From the NCBI RefSeq assembly GCF_003325955.1, contig NZ_CP030929.1, forward strand, positions 1,488,001-1,552,000: a DNA stretch of 64,000 bases, read 5' to 3'. The notes beneath the pieces are model-generated. The model did not search any database, was not told the origin of the DNA, and saw only the letters and a program-made list of their open reading frames with translations. Numbering within the stretch: the stretch's first letter is position 1; each line of letters opens with the position of its first letter. The position numbers were made by a program, and so were the translations under genes. The DNA comes from Aurantimicrobium sp. MWH-Uga1. Its GTDB lineage: Bacteria; Actinomycetota; Actinomycetes; Actinomycetales; Microbacteriaceae. Below are positions 43,972 through 52,605 of the stretch, piece by piece.

Positions 43972-45593
43972 GAATTCAATCCTAGAGCTCGGTGAATCTT
44001 CTCTTTGAGGGTATTGACAGCACTTTCCAAGCTTGGGTCATCACCACGAGCCAGACCAGCACATTCCGCTGTAACCGAACCATCAGAATTTTCTGTGACC
44101 GAAACCCACATGCGTCGACGTGGGATAAACAATGACACCAACAAGCCTGCGAGCGCAGCCATGGAGAAGAACAGCACCCAGCCTTGTGTTGGATCTCGGT
44201 GAATATCGAGCGAGACAAACTTCTTTACCCCGTCAAACGTGACCGTTCCCAAACCTTGTGGCAACTCGACAGTTTCACCAATTTTCATCTCGAGGGATTT
44301 CTGCGGAGCCTTGCGTCCAGCAAGCTTGGTCATGTCTTCGGTATCGAGTGCATAAACCGAACGCGGAATACCGTCATCAAGACCAAGGTCACCAGAGTAG
44401 ACATCGAGAGTAAGTCGAGGATCAACAAGGTCTGGGTACATCGAGAAGAATGCTCCGCTGTGTCCCTCGCTGACCGTGGGGTAGAAGAACCCGATCAAGC
44501 CAACTTGTTCCTTCAGGCCATCTGGAAGTTTGATCACACCCAGTGAGGTCAGGTTTTTATCCTGTGGCAAGAAGTTCACCGAGTCGGTGAATATGACGTT
44601 GCCCTCAGGGTCACGAACAGTGACAGTAGGGGCGTAGCCATTACCCAGGAGGTAAACGTCAGTGCCCTCGATGCGCAAAGGCTCGTTAACTTTGATGACT
44701 TGCTTCTGGGGTTCTTGCCCCTTGACCTGGGTAGTCACCTCAGCGGTGTAGTCAACCGGCTGCCCGATAGCGTTCGTGTTTTGTTCCTCATAAACAGTCG
44801 TGAATTTGTCCAAGGTAATTGTGTAAGGCGGTAACGAAGAGGAGTTGAAGAATCGTCCTGGGTTGAACGAGTCGAAGGCAATCAAACTGTTCGTGAATGC
44901 TTGGCCCTCATAAATTGCGCGCTGGCCCGCAAAGCCAAAGCCACCGCCGAAACCAACCGCAATGAGAACACCCACGAGCGCAAAGTGGAAAACAAGGTTT
45001 CCTGTTTCCCGCATATAGCCACGCTCTGCCGAAACTGTAATGGCTGCCGGACTGACGAGCTTCCCCGTGCCTGTTGCAGGCCGGTCATAGCGTGCAACGC
45101 GGTAACGGTCTGCTTTGAGCACAGCTTTGGATGCCTCGAGCACCTCTTCAGCACTCTTGCCCGATACGGTGAGTTCTGCATGAGCAGGAAGGCGTCCCAG
45201 GTTTGCCGGAGTTGCCGGGGGCTGTGCACGCAATGCCTCAAAGTGGTGCTTCGTGCGAGGAAGAACACAGCCAATCAGAGAAATAAAGAGAAGCAAATAT
45301 ATAGCTGAGAACCAGGCTGACGAATAGACATCGAAGAGCTGGAACTGATCCAAGATAGGTGCCACGTCTTTGTGGTCAACAAAGTATTGGCTGACACCGT
45401 TGGGATCGGAGCTGCGCTGGGGAACCAGTGATCCAGGAACAGCAGCAATGGCGAGCAGAAGAAGCAACAGCAATGCAGTACGCATACTGGTGAGTTGACG
45501 CCAGAACCAACGCAACCAGCCAACAACTCCTAATTGAGGGTTAACGATTTTTGCGTCAGCAGCGGAGTCGTAGTGATCAGATGGTCGGGACAA
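43968..45593 (-). CDS. resB: cytochrome c biogenesis protein ResB
   Basis: 541 aa. Three N-terminal helices (RTALLLLLLLAIAAVPGSLVPQ is the first), a large extracytoplasmic domain and a C-terminal helix (GWVLFFSMAALAGLLVSLFIPRRRMWV). Haem-export partner of CcsB. The start is a TTG at 45593 overlapping ccdA by 17 bp; no better start was seen, since the next ATG lies inside the first helix. Confidence 0.92.
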   Translation of the reverse strand: MSRPSDHYDSAADAKIVNPQLGVVGWLRWFWRQLTSMRTALLLLLLLAIAAVPGSLVPQRSSDPNGVSQYFVDHKDVAPILDQFQLFDVYSSAWFSAIYLLLFISLIGCVLPRTKHHFEALRAQPPATPANLGRLPAHAELTVSGKSAEEVLEASKAVLKADRYRVARYDRPATGTGKLVSPAAITVSAERGYMRETGNLVFHFALVGVLIAVGFGGGFGFAGQRAIYEGQAFTNSLIAFDSFNPGRFFNSSSLPPYTITLDKFTTVYEEQNTNAIGQPVDYTAEVTTQVKGQEPQKQVIKVNEPLRIEGTDVYLLGNGYAPTVTVRDPEGNVIFTDSVNFLPQDKNLTSLGVIKLPDGLKEQVGLIGFFYPTVSEGHSGAFFSMYPDLVDPRLTLDVYSGDLGLDDGIPRSVYALDTEDMTKLAGRKAPQKSLEMKIGETVELPQGLGTVTFDGVKKFVSLDIHRDPTQGWVLFFSMAALAGLLVSLFIPRRRMWVSVTENSDGSVTAECAGLARGDDPSLESAVNTLKEKIHRALGLNS

Positions 45594-46332
45594 AGTTACT
45601 GATCACCGCCTGCAGTTGATAAATCCATTGAGTCCACAATCCTGTCACCATGAGTACACCCAACACGATGAGCAAAATGCCGCCAAAGATGTTGATGGCG
45701 CGGATGTGACGCTTCAAGAATGCCACGGAACCGATTGCCCAGCTCAATCCGAAGGCAAGCAGGATGAAGGGGATACCCAGACCGACGCAGTAGGCAAAGC
45801 CCAAGAGTGCGCCCCGCCATGGCGAGGCAGTATCAATACTCAAAGACAAGATGGCGGTGAGGGTCGGGCCAATACAGGGAGTCCATCCCAAACCGAAAAC
45901 GACACCAAGAAGTGGTGCGCCGGCAAGGCCTGTTGCTGGAGAAATGTTGAGCTTTGCTGTGCGTTGGAAGAAACCAAACTGGCCGATGAAAATCAAACCC
46001 ATCGCAATAACCACAGTGCCAAGAATGACGGTAATAAGTTCCTGCCATTGAAGAAGCCAAGCTCCCACCGCCCCAAAAGCTGCACCATAAGCAATGAAGA
46101 CCGCTGAGAATCCCGCGATGAACAGCGACACCCCAGCTACCATGCGCCACATGTTGGCGCGACGGGTTTTGGCATCACGTGCCGGCGCGCTCACACCACT
46201 GACATAGGCGAGGTATCCCGGTACCAGCGGAAGCACACACGGTGACGCAAAGGAAATAAGACCGGCAAGGATTGCCAAAGGGATGGCGATAAGAAGCTGC
46301 CCGCTGTAAACCAGTTCGCCCACGTTCTGCAT
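45577..46332 (-). CDS. ccdA: cytochrome c biogenesis protein CcdA
   Basis: 251 aa, six helices. The redox pair C32 (SFASPCVLPLVPGY) and C153 (GLGWTPCIGPTL) passes electrons from cytosolic thioredoxin to extracellular thiol proteins such as the adjacent ResA. Start overlaps the resA stop (TAATG). Confidence 0.95.
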   Translation of the reverse strand: MQNVGELVYSGQLLIAIPLAILAGLISFASPCVLPLVPGYLAYVSGVSAPARDAKTRRANMWRMVAGVSLFIAGFSAVFIAYGAAFGAVGAWLLQWQELITVILGTVVIAMGLIFIGQFGFFQRTAKLNISPATGLAGAPLLGVVFGLGWTPCIGPTLTAILSLSIDTASPWRGALLGFAYCVGLGIPFILLAFGLSWAIGSVAFLKRHIRAINIFGGILLIVLGVLMVTGLWTQWIYQLQAVISNFVPTI

Positions 46333-46934
46333 TAACCCGTGCTCTTTTCTGCAGCAACGTCGTTAATCAACGTGGTCAAAATAGATGGGCTTTGCAGCTG
46401 CCCAAGAATTCGAGCTGCAACACGTCCTTGAGCATCCAACACCAATGTGGTGGGAACTGCGTTGGGAGGAACTTGTGAGGCAAAAGAAAGTTGAGCTTGC
46501 CCGTTTTGATCCATGATGCTGGGGTAGGTCACACCAAATCGCTCATTGAAAGAGATTGCTGTCGCTGCTTGGTCACGGACATTGACACCTAAGAAATTGA
46601 CGCCGGACGGGGAGGTCTCCTGATACACCTGCTCGAGATCAGCTGCTTCAGCGCGGCAGGGAGCACATCCCGCGTACCAGAAATTCACCACGAGAACATT
46701 GCCGAGATACTGCTCAGAGGTAACAGTTTCACCATTTTCAGTGGTGCCCGTAAATGTGATGGGCTCACCACGGTTCTCCAGCAGAATCTCGGTGACTGAA
46801 CCGTCTCCAGCAATGTAGTTCTTGTTTGAACCTTCTCGATACTGTTCAGCAAGAGGGTCTGATGAACAACCGGTTAGCGACAGTGCAATGACAGCTACGC
46901 CAACAACTAAAGTGCGCGTCATTCGTGAACTCAT
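46332..46934 (-). CDS. resA: TlpA/ResA-type thioredoxin lipoprotein
   Basis: 200 aa. Lipobox LTGC23, then a thioredoxin domain with active site WYAGCAPC (C90, C93) and the cis-Pro segment NAVPTTLVLD. Reduces apocytochrome c disulphides before haem ligation, recharged by CcdA. Overlaps the upstream phosphatase gene by 4 bp. Confidence 0.93.
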   Translation of the reverse strand: MSSRMTRTLVVGVAVIALSLTGCSSDPLAEQYREGSNKNYIAGDGSVTEILLENRGEPITFTGTTENGETVTSEQYLGNVLVVNFWYAGCAPCRAEAADLEQVYQETSPSGVNFLGVNVRDQAATAISFNERFGVTYPSIMDQNGQAQLSFASQVPPNAVPTTLVLDAQGRVAARILGQLQSPSILTTLINDVAAEKSTG

Positions 46935-47590
46935 ACAGCTCCCACATCCAATGCTGCGGCTGTGAGCTCTGCGGCAGGTTCAACATAACCAACCTCGACA
47001 AAACCTAATTCAGGCTTAAGCGGGTCTATCAATTCGAGAGTCGTAATGCTCGAGAGCGTGCACCGGCGAGAGCGGGGGTCATGAAACAACTTTTTCCCAT
47101 TGACATCCCGGTGAACCATCCAGATGGGTAATTGGTGGCTGACAATGACAACATCACCTTCAGTACCAGAAACAGCTGCGTCCATCATTGCTTCTCTCAT
47201 CCGTGAAGCAATGGATTGGTAAGGCTCACCCCAACTGGGCTTGAAGGGATTAATGAGGTATTTCCAATTACCAGGATCTTTCAATGCAGATTCTGGTCCA
47301 CGCATTTTTTTACCTTCAAATGCGTTGGTCGGTTCAATCACACGCTCGTCGAGTTTCACTGGCAAGTTCAGTGCCTTAGAAACGGGTGCCGCAGACTCTT
47401 GTGTCCGCTGAAGTGGGGAGGCAATGAGCTGAGAAAATGTGCGCCCACGGCTTGCTAAATCCTCCGCGGCGAGTGCCGCCATCTGGTGTCCTGCCGCAGA
47501 GAGTCCGTATTCAGGTAGGCGTCCGTAGAGCACCCTATTCGGGTTGTAGACCTCGCCGTGTCGGACAAGGTGCAACTGCGTGGCGACCAT
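46931..47590 (-). CDS. histidine phosphatase family protein
   Basis: 219 aa. LVRHGEVYNPNRVLYGR holds the catalytic RHG; SPLQRTQESA and VIVSHQLPIWM complete the phosphoglycerate-mutase fold. Substrate unknown. It heads the cytochrome c maturation operon, an order also found in other actinobacteria. TAGACT is 7 nt before the ATG and the gene is divergent from aspS. Confidence 0.93.
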   Translation of the reverse strand: MVATQLHLVRHGEVYNPNRVLYGRLPEYGLSAAGHQMAALAAEDLASRGRTFSQLIASPLQRTQESAAPVSKALNLPVKLDERVIEPTNAFEGKKMRGPESALKDPGNWKYLINPFKPSWGEPYQSIASRMREAMMDAAVSGTEGDVVIVSHQLPIWMVHRDVNGKKLFHDPRSRRCTLSSITTLELIDPLKPELGFVEVGYVEPAAELTAAALDVGAV

Positions 47591-47597
47591 ACTTCTA

Positions 47598-47648
47598 AGT
47601 CTACGGAAGCCTTTCCGGTGAATTCGCCGAGAGTCGGCCGGCTAAACT
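47598..47648. promoter_or_regulatory. divergent promoters of the cytochrome c operon and aspS
   Basis: AGTCTA at 47598-47603 (TAGACT on the minus strand) is 7 nt before the phosphatase ATG; TAAACT at 47643-47648 is 8 nt before the aspS GTG. Neither start has a clear ribosome site, so both look leaderless. Confidence 0.6.
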
Positions 47649-47656
47649 TGGGTCTC

Positions 47657-48967
47657 GTGACTGAACGCATCGTAATTAAAAACCTGGCAACTATTCCCGA
47701 GGGCCCCGTGACGGTGGCTGGTTGGGTAGATAAGGTCCGTGACCAGAAGAAAGTACAGTTCGTTGTGCTCCGAGATGAGAGTGGCGCAGCACAGCTGGTA
47801 CACCCCCGTGCCGAAGAATCTGATCCTCTCGCTGACATCATTTCTGGTTTAGCTACCGGTTCTTTCATCCGTGTCACAGGTGAACTCAAGCTTGATGAGC
47901 GTGTGAAGCTCGGTGGCCTAGAAATCAAAGTCTCTGACATCGAAGTCGTCAGCGCAGCTAACCCTGAAACTCCTATCGCTGCCGACAGTGGCATTGATAA
48001 GCGTTTAGATTGGCGCTTCCTCGACCTTCGTGAAGCGCGCAACAACCTCATCTTCCGCGTCGAGACCACTCTCGAGCACGCAATGCGCTGCTACTGGATT
48101 GAGCGTGACTTTATTGAGATTCACACTCCCAAGCTCATGGCCAGTGCCAGCGAATCTAACGCTGAGCTGTTTGAGGTTGACTACTTCGAGGGGAAGGCAT
48201 ATTTGGCCCAGTCCCCACAGTTCTTCAAGCAGATGGCCCAGTCAGCTGGCTTTGGCAAGATTTTTGAAATCGGCCCCGTTTTCCGCGCTGACCCTTCATT
48301 TACTTCGCGTCACGCAACCGAGTTCATCTCGGTTGATGCCGAGATGAGCTGGATTGACAGCCATGAAGACGTGATGAAAATGCAGGAAGAGCTTCTTGTT
48401 GCTGCATTGACTGCCGTGAAGGAAAAGCACGGCGAGGAAATCAAGGAACTCTTCGACGTTGACGTTGTCGTCCCAACTATTCCTTTCCCCCGTATTCCTC
48501 TAGCTGAAGCCAAGAAGATTGTTGCCAAGCGCGGCTATGAAGTTCCTCGTAACGATGACGACATGGACCCCGAAGGCGAGCGCCAGATTGCAGCTTACGT
48601 TGCAGAAAAGTATGGTCACGAGTTTGTCTTCCTCACCGACTACGCAACGAGCATTCGCCCGTTCTATCACATGCGTAATGCTGAAGATCAGACCATCACT
48701 AACAGCTACGACCTGATTTGGCGTGGAACAGAAATCACTACCGGTGCTCAGCGTGAACACCGCATCGACATTCTCGAAGCCCAAGCTCGGGAAAAGGGTC
48801 TGGATCCGAAGGAACTCGAGTTCTACCTCGACTTCTTCCGATACGGCGTTCCTCCCCACGGTGGTTTCGGTATGGGTCTTTCACGAGTGTTGATGCTGCT
48901 TCTGCACCAGCCCAACCTGCGCGAGGTTACCTACCTGTTCCGCGGTCCAAACCGGCTGACTCCGTAA
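47657..48967 (+). CDS. aspS: aspartyl-tRNA synthetase, short archaeal type
   Basis: 436 aa from GTG 47657. N-terminal OB fold (VTVAGWVDKVRDQKK), class II motif 2 FRADPSFTSRHATEF, motif 3 GFGMGLSRVLM. It lacks the roughly 100-residue GAD insertion of ordinary bacterial AspRS (about 590 aa) and has archaeal length. Enzymes of this type in bacteria are often non-discriminating and charge tRNA-Asn for later amidation by GatCAB. TAAACT lies 8 nt before the GTG; a strong terminator follows at 48987-49012. Confidence 0.93.
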   Translation: MTERIVIKNLATIPEGPVTVAGWVDKVRDQKKVQFVVLRDESGAAQLVHPRAEESDPLADIISGLATGSFIRVTGELKLDERVKLGGLEIKVSDIEVVSAANPETPIAADSGIDKRLDWRFLDLREARNNLIFRVETTLEHAMRCYWIERDFIEIHTPKLMASASESNAELFEVDYFEGKAYLAQSPQFFKQMAQSAGFGKIFEIGPVFRADPSFTSRHATEFISVDAEMSWIDSHEDVMKMQEELLVAALTAVKEKHGEEIKELFDVDVVVPTIPFPRIPLAEAKKIVAKRGYEVPRNDDDMDPEGERQIAAYVAEKYGHEFVFLTDYATSIRPFYHMRNAEDQTITNSYDLIWRGTEITTGAQREHRIDILEAQAREKGLDPKELEFYLDFFRYGVPPHGGFGMGLSRVLMLLLHQPNLREVTYLFRGPNRLTP

Positions 48968-48986
48968 GTTCAGTGACTTAACGAAC

Positions 48987-49012
48987 AAACGCCTCCCGTT
49001 AGGGAGGCGTTT
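48987..49012 (+). terminator. terminator after aspS
   Basis: 11 bp stem AAACGCCTCCC / GGGAGGCGTTT with loop GTTA, followed by a short T-rich run. Confidence 0.85.
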
Positions 49013-49028
49013 GTCTTTCACACTTGAG

Positions 49029-49289
49029 TTAGATTGCTCCGAGCTCGGTGAGCTTGGCGTGAAGTTCGCTATCGCTGGGCTCACACTGCACAGCGCCATC
49101 TGGGAAAGCGATGACCGGGATGTTCTTTCGTCCCGCAAGGCCGGCTGCGACATCAGCTGCTTCTGGTACTTCCTCGAGATCAACGTAGTCGTAATCAACA
49201 TTGAGGGTGTCGAGGAGAGATTTGGAGCGGCGGCAGTCGCCACACCACATTGCGCCGTATAAGGTGATTTTCCCTGTGGATTCAGTCAT
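49029..49289 (-). CDS. mycoredoxin/glutaredoxin-like protein
   Basis: 86 aa thioredoxin-fold protein with active site WCGDC (C16, C19) and cis-Pro NIPVIAFPDG. The short size and the sequence AMWCGDCRRSK resemble actinobacterial mycoredoxins, which work with mycothiol. TAGTCT is 7 nt upstream of the ATG. Confidence 0.9.
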   Translation of the reverse strand: MTESTGKITLYGAMWCGDCRRSKSLLDTLNVDYDYVDLEEVPEAADVAAGLAGRKNIPVIAFPDGAVQCEPSDSELHAKLTELGAI

Positions 49290-49385
49290 AAATAACAGAC
49301 TAACCCCCTAGAATCAGTGCTTGGGGAAAATTTCCCACGCTAGTTAATCCTTTTGTGATTGCTGGCACTCCTGAAAGGTTTACAC

Positions 49386-49766
49386 ATGCAGTTCACTGAC
49401 TTCCTCTGGACATTCCTGTTCGCGTTCCTTCTGATCGCGTACATCATGATCTTCTTCTCCATCATCACTGACCTCTTCCGCGACCACACCATTGGTGGCG
49501 GCGCCAAGGCTCTGTGGGTAATCTTCCTGATTCTTCTCCCATTCGTTGCAGCGCTGGTTTACCTCATCGCTCGCGGTAACGGTATGGCTCAGCGCCAGCA
49601 GGCTGCAATGGCTGCTGCAAAGAAGGAAACTGACGACTACATCAAGCAGGTCGCTGGTACCTCTCACGCAGACGAGATTGCTAAAGCACAGGCTCTCAAG
49701 GACTCTGGTGCAATCACCGCAGCTGAGTTCGCAACCCTGAAGAAGAACATTCTCGCAGGTAAGTAA
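49386..49766 (+). CDS. PLDc_N / SHOCT-domain membrane protein
   Basis: 126 aa from ATG 49386 (AAAGG upstream). Two helices (FLWTFLFAFLLIAYIMIFFSII and ALWVIFLILLPFVAALVYLI) of PLDc_N type, then a helical linker and a C-terminal SHOCT module (ALKDSGAITAAEFATLKKNILAG). SHOCT is a short oligomerisation domain. Function unknown. Codon use looks optimised and a perfect terminator follows, suggesting high expression (inference). Confidence 0.88.
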   Translation: MQFTDFLWTFLFAFLLIAYIMIFFSIITDLFRDHTIGGGAKALWVIFLILLPFVAALVYLIARGNGMAQRQQAAMAAAKKETDDYIKQVAGTSHADEIAKAQALKDSGAITAAEFATLKKNILAGK

Positions 49767-49776
49767 TTTCACTCAC

Positions 49777-49806
49777 AAAGGGCCCGGGAGTAATCCCGGG
49801 CCCTTT
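49777..49806. terminator. bidirectional terminator between the SHOCT and Dabb genes
   Basis: 13 bp perfect stem AAAGGGCCCGGGA / TCCCGGGCCCTTT with loop GTAA; serves both converging genes. Confidence 0.88.
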
Positions 49807-49824
49807 GTCATTAAGTCTTGAGCT

Positions 49825-50127
49825 TTAGAACTCGTAGTCAACAGCGGTGCGCTCGACTGCGTATTTCTTGATGACCTGTGCTGCTTCTTCATGAGCTGGG
49901 TGAGATGCATAGGCGGCAAGACCTTCTGCATCATCAAACGTTGAATCGAGGACTACATCAAAGTTTGCTCCCACGAATAAAGCATTGGGTCGGACTGTCA
50001 GCGAACGCAGGCTGGGAACGACACCGTTGAGGCCTTCGAGAGCCACGCGCATCTCTTCAGCTTGTGCGAGCTTCTCTTGCGCAGAGTCGGCTCCTAACTT
50101 CCACATCACAATGTGACGAATACTCAT
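49825..50127 (-). CDS. Dabb-family (stress-responsive A/B barrel) protein
   Basis: 100 aa from ATG 50127 with AAGGAG upstream. SIRHIVMWKL opening and YASHPAHEEAAQVIKKY are diagnostic of the dimeric alpha/beta barrel Dabb domain. No conserved catalytic role. Overlaps the glutaredoxin-like gene by 4 bp. Confidence 0.9.
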   Translation of the reverse strand: MSIRHIVMWKLGADSAQEKLAQAEEMRVALEGLNGVVPSLRSLTVRPNALFVGANFDVVLDSTFDDAEGLAAYASHPAHEEAAQVIKKYAVERTAVDYEF

Positions 50128-50384
50128 GAGCGCTCCTTCAAAGCATGGCGAAGGCGATCCGGATCGATGCGCCAATAGTTGTGAACTTTGCCGTCAATTA
50201 ACAGCACGGGGATTTGATCCCAATAGGAATCGTAAAGATTTTGATCGTCTTCAATTGATTGATGTTCCAGAACAACCTGATTTGTTTCGAAATCAGCAAG
50301 AACACCTGTGATAGCCGCCTCAGCGTCTTCGCAAAGGTGGCAACCAGGTTTGCCAATCAAGGTGAGGGTTATCGCAGACACCAC
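50124..50384 (-). CDS. glutaredoxin-like (DUF836) protein
   Basis: 86 aa. Active site CHLC near residues 15-18 and cis-Pro QIPVLLIDGK; this DUF836 thioredoxin-fold group is widespread in Actinobacteria. Two adjacent GTG codons can start (50384 or 50381). Stop overlaps the Dabb start (ATGA). Confidence 0.87.
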   Translation of the reverse strand: MVSAITLTLIGKPGCHLCEDAEAAITGVLADFETNQVVLEHQSIEDDQNLYDSYWDQIPVLLIDGKVHNYWRIDPDRLRHALKERS

Positions 50385-50412
50385 TCCAGACTAGGACACT
50401 GTCCAAGCGTGC

Positions 50413-50441
50413 AAAAAGCGCCAGACCTGATGGTCTGACGC
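50413..50441 (-). terminator. terminator after the 32-aa basic protein gene
   Basis: Stem GCGCCAGACC (50418-50427) / GGTCTGACGC (50432-50441), one mismatch, followed on the minus strand by five T. Confidence 0.8.
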
Positions 50442-50467
50442 CTTTGTGCTGACAAGAAGTAGGCTGA

Positions 50468-50566
50468 CTACTTCTTGTTGCGACGCTGGTGACGAGTCTT
50501 ACGAAGCAACTTACGGTGCTTCTTCTTCGCCATACGCTTGCGGCGCTTCTTGATGACTGAACCCAC
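50468..50566 (-). CDS. 32-aa AURKAIP1/COX24-type basic protein (bS22-like)
   Basis: Translation GSVIKKRRKRMAKKKHRKL followed by LRKTRHQRRNKK, almost entirely basic, is the well-conserved actinobacterial mini-protein related to mitochondrial AURKAIP1/COX24 and to the ribosomal protein bS22 of mycobacteria. GTG start has GAGG 6 nt upstream; a minus-strand terminator follows at 50418-50441. Expected to bind the small ribosomal subunit. Easily missed because of its size. Confidence 0.92.
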   Translation of the reverse strand: MGSVIKKRRKRMAKKKHRKLLRKTRHQRRNKK

Positions 50567-50647
50567 GGAAACCTCACAAAAATCGGGTTAGACCGCAACG
50601 GTGGCGGTCAGAGCAAGGCAATTAATGCCTCGTGGAAGTCTAGCGGA

Positions 50648-51121
50648 TTACTTGCGACCCTTTTTACGCAAGCCAGAAGTAAGTTTGTTCACAGCATCTT
50701 TGGTGCTGTTTTGAAGATCACCAAATGCCTGAGTTACCTGGAAGACCGTCGTTGCAGCAGCGCTACCGACAGAGCTTCCTGCTGCTGTGACAGCTTCGCT
50801 TGCAAACAAACGCTCATCATATTCGTCGCTCGAAGAACCAGGGAAGTTCACGCTCAAGAACGGGATTACCCAATCCTCAAGCTCTTCTAGTGGGGTTGGG
50901 TCAAGGTGGTAAAGACGGTGCTGGCCATCTTCACGAACACCCACAACGCCTGCTTCGCGAAGTACCTTCAGCTGTTTGGAGACGGTGGGCTGGCTGAGGC
51001 CGGTGCGAGAGACCAGTTCGGAAACACTCATCTCACCTGTGGAGGTGCTCAGGTTTTCCAGCAAGATTTGCAGAATCTCGCGACGAGTTTCGTCCGCAAC
51101 AACGTCAAATATGTCAGCCAT
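50648..51121 (-). CDS. ArsR-family HTH regulator
   Basis: 157 aa. Winged helix in residues 1-90 (ADETRREILQILLE, SVSELVSRTGLSQPTVSKQLKVLREAGVV, DGQHRLYHLDP). No cysteine cluster typical of metal sensors was seen. The C-terminal 60 residues are Ala/Ser/Thr-rich and end in GLRKKGRK. Divergent from trkH across about 65 bp; regulation of potassium uptake is possible but unproven. TAACCT is 6 nt before the ATG. Confidence 0.88.
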   Translation of the reverse strand: MADIFDVVADETRREILQILLENLSTSTGEMSVSELVSRTGLSQPTVSKQLKVLREAGVVGVREDGQHRLYHLDPTPLEELEDWVIPFLSVNFPGSSSDEYDERLFASEAVTAAGSSVGSAAATTVFQVTQAFGDLQNSTKDAVNKLTSGLRKKGRK

Positions 51122-51186
51122 ATATCTAGGTTAGCGTCCCTCAACACCGCGTAGCATTGGAGAAGTTAATCAGAGAGGGAAACAGG

Positions 51187-52605
51187 TTGGCTTCTTCACC
51201 ACAACTCTCTCTGCCTGCGCGCATTCGTGAAGGGCTTGAAGCATTTGCGTCGAGGTCACCGTCTCGTTTTGCGATTCTGATCTTTGCGTCATTGATTATG
51301 GTGTTCACGCTTCTTTTAGCTCAACCATTTGCCAGCGCAACGGGTGAGCCCACTGCATTTGCAGATGCATTCTTTAACGCCATGTCGACTATTTGTGTGG
51401 CAGGTTTGAGCACAGTTGATATGGCGACGTATTGGTCGCCCCTTGGAAACGCCATCATCTTCACAGGAACCCAGGTGGGTGCGCTCGGTGTTCTGACGTT
51501 GGCCTCCATCTTGGGAACAATCATCTCTGGTCGCCTAGGATTGCGTGCTCGACTGATGGCAGCCAGCGACACCAACCCGATGCGAATTCACTCTGGTCCC
51601 GTAGCCGAAGGTCAAGCCATTCGACTTGGCGAAGTCGGTGGCCTGCTAGCCACTGTTGCCCTCAGTTTGATCATCATTGAAACCACCATTGCTTTGCTCA
51701 TGCTTCCTAGCGTCCTCTCTGCTGGTTATTCGCTCGGTGAAAGCTTGTGGTACAGCTTCTATTACTCAGCAATGGCATTTACCAACACCGGCTTCACCCC
51801 CAACGTTGGCGGACTGGCACATTTTGCTCATGACTACTGGTTTCTCACCTTGATCATGGTTGGGGTTTTTCTCGGAAGTGTCGGTTTTCCCGTCATCTAT
51901 GCGCTCAGTCGTAACCTCAGACACCCGCGGAGATGGTCACTGCACGTGAAGCTGACCCTCGCAACCTGGGCCATTTTGTGGTTTGGGGGAATCGTGGGAT
52001 ACCTCATTCTGGAGCCAGGTAATTCTCAAGTGTTCACGGGCATGGGCCCAGGTGAACTGACGTATCAAGCTGCATTCCTGTCCACCATGTCACGTTCTGG
52101 TGGTTTTAATTTGGTTGATATCTCACAGCTAGATTCTTCCACTTTGCTGTTCACTGACATGCTCATGTTTATTGGTGGTGGCTCGGCCTCTACCGCCGGT
52201 GGTATCAAAGTGACAACGTTCGCCGTCTTGATTCTTGCTGCCATTGCTGAAGCTCGTGGACGTTCCTCGATTGAAGCTTTCAAACGTCGTATTCCTGGAG
52301 ACGTGCTACGTCTAGCTGTGAGCGTAGGTCTCTGGGGTGCAACCACAGTTGCTATCGGCACACTGATCATCAGTGAGCTCACGGATGCGCCACTGGAGTA
52401 TGTGCTTTTCGATGTCATTTCTGCCTTTGCCACCGTGGGAATGTCCACCGGAGTGACAGCAGAATTGTCAGATCCTGGTCTCTATGTTTTAGCACTTGTC
52501 ATGTTCATGGGTCGCGTCGGTACAGTGACTATGGCGGCAGCTTTGGCTGCAACACAAGTGGGACAATACTTCACCCGCCCCGAAGAAAGGCCGATCGTTG
52601 GTTGA
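51187..52605 (+). CDS. TrkH-family potassium uptake membrane subunit
   Basis: 472 aa from TTG 51187 (GAGGG 7 nt upstream, downstream of TAGCAT at 51152-51157); TTG 51157 would add ten residues. Eight or more helices in four M1-P-M2 repeats, with filter-like segments such as TICVAGLST, FTNTGFTPN, MSRSGGFN and ATVGMSTGV. Conducts K+ with the TrkA-type subunit encoded next, whose start overlaps it by 8 bp. Confidence 0.92.
   Translation: MASSPQLSLPARIREGLEAFASRSPSRFAILIFASLIMVFTLLLAQPFASATGEPTAFADAFFNAMSTICVAGLSTVDMATYWSPLGNAIIFTGTQVGALGVLTLASILGTIISGRLGLRARLMAASDTNPMRIHSGPVAEGQAIRLGEVGGLLATVALSLIIIETTIALLMLPSVLSAGYSLGESLWYSFYYSAMAFTNTGFTPNVGGLAHFAHDYWFLTLIMVGVFLGSVGFPVIYALSRNLRHPRRWSLHVKLTLATWAILWFGGIVGYLILEPGNSQVFTGMGPGELTYQAAFLSTMSRSGGFNLVDISQLDSSTLLFTDMLMFIGGGSASTAGGIKVTTFAVLILAAIAEARGRSSIEAFKRRIPGDVLRLAVSVGLWGATTVAIGTLIISELTDAPLEYVLFDVISAFATVGMSTGVTAELSDPGLYVLALVMFMGRVGTVTMAAALAATQVGQYFTRPEERPIVG

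Noticed and set aside
50320-50598. 92-codon minus-strand ORF covering the 32-aa basic protein gene
   Set aside because: Different frame from the conserved KKRRKRMAKKKHRK protein, and it crosses the terminator hairpin.
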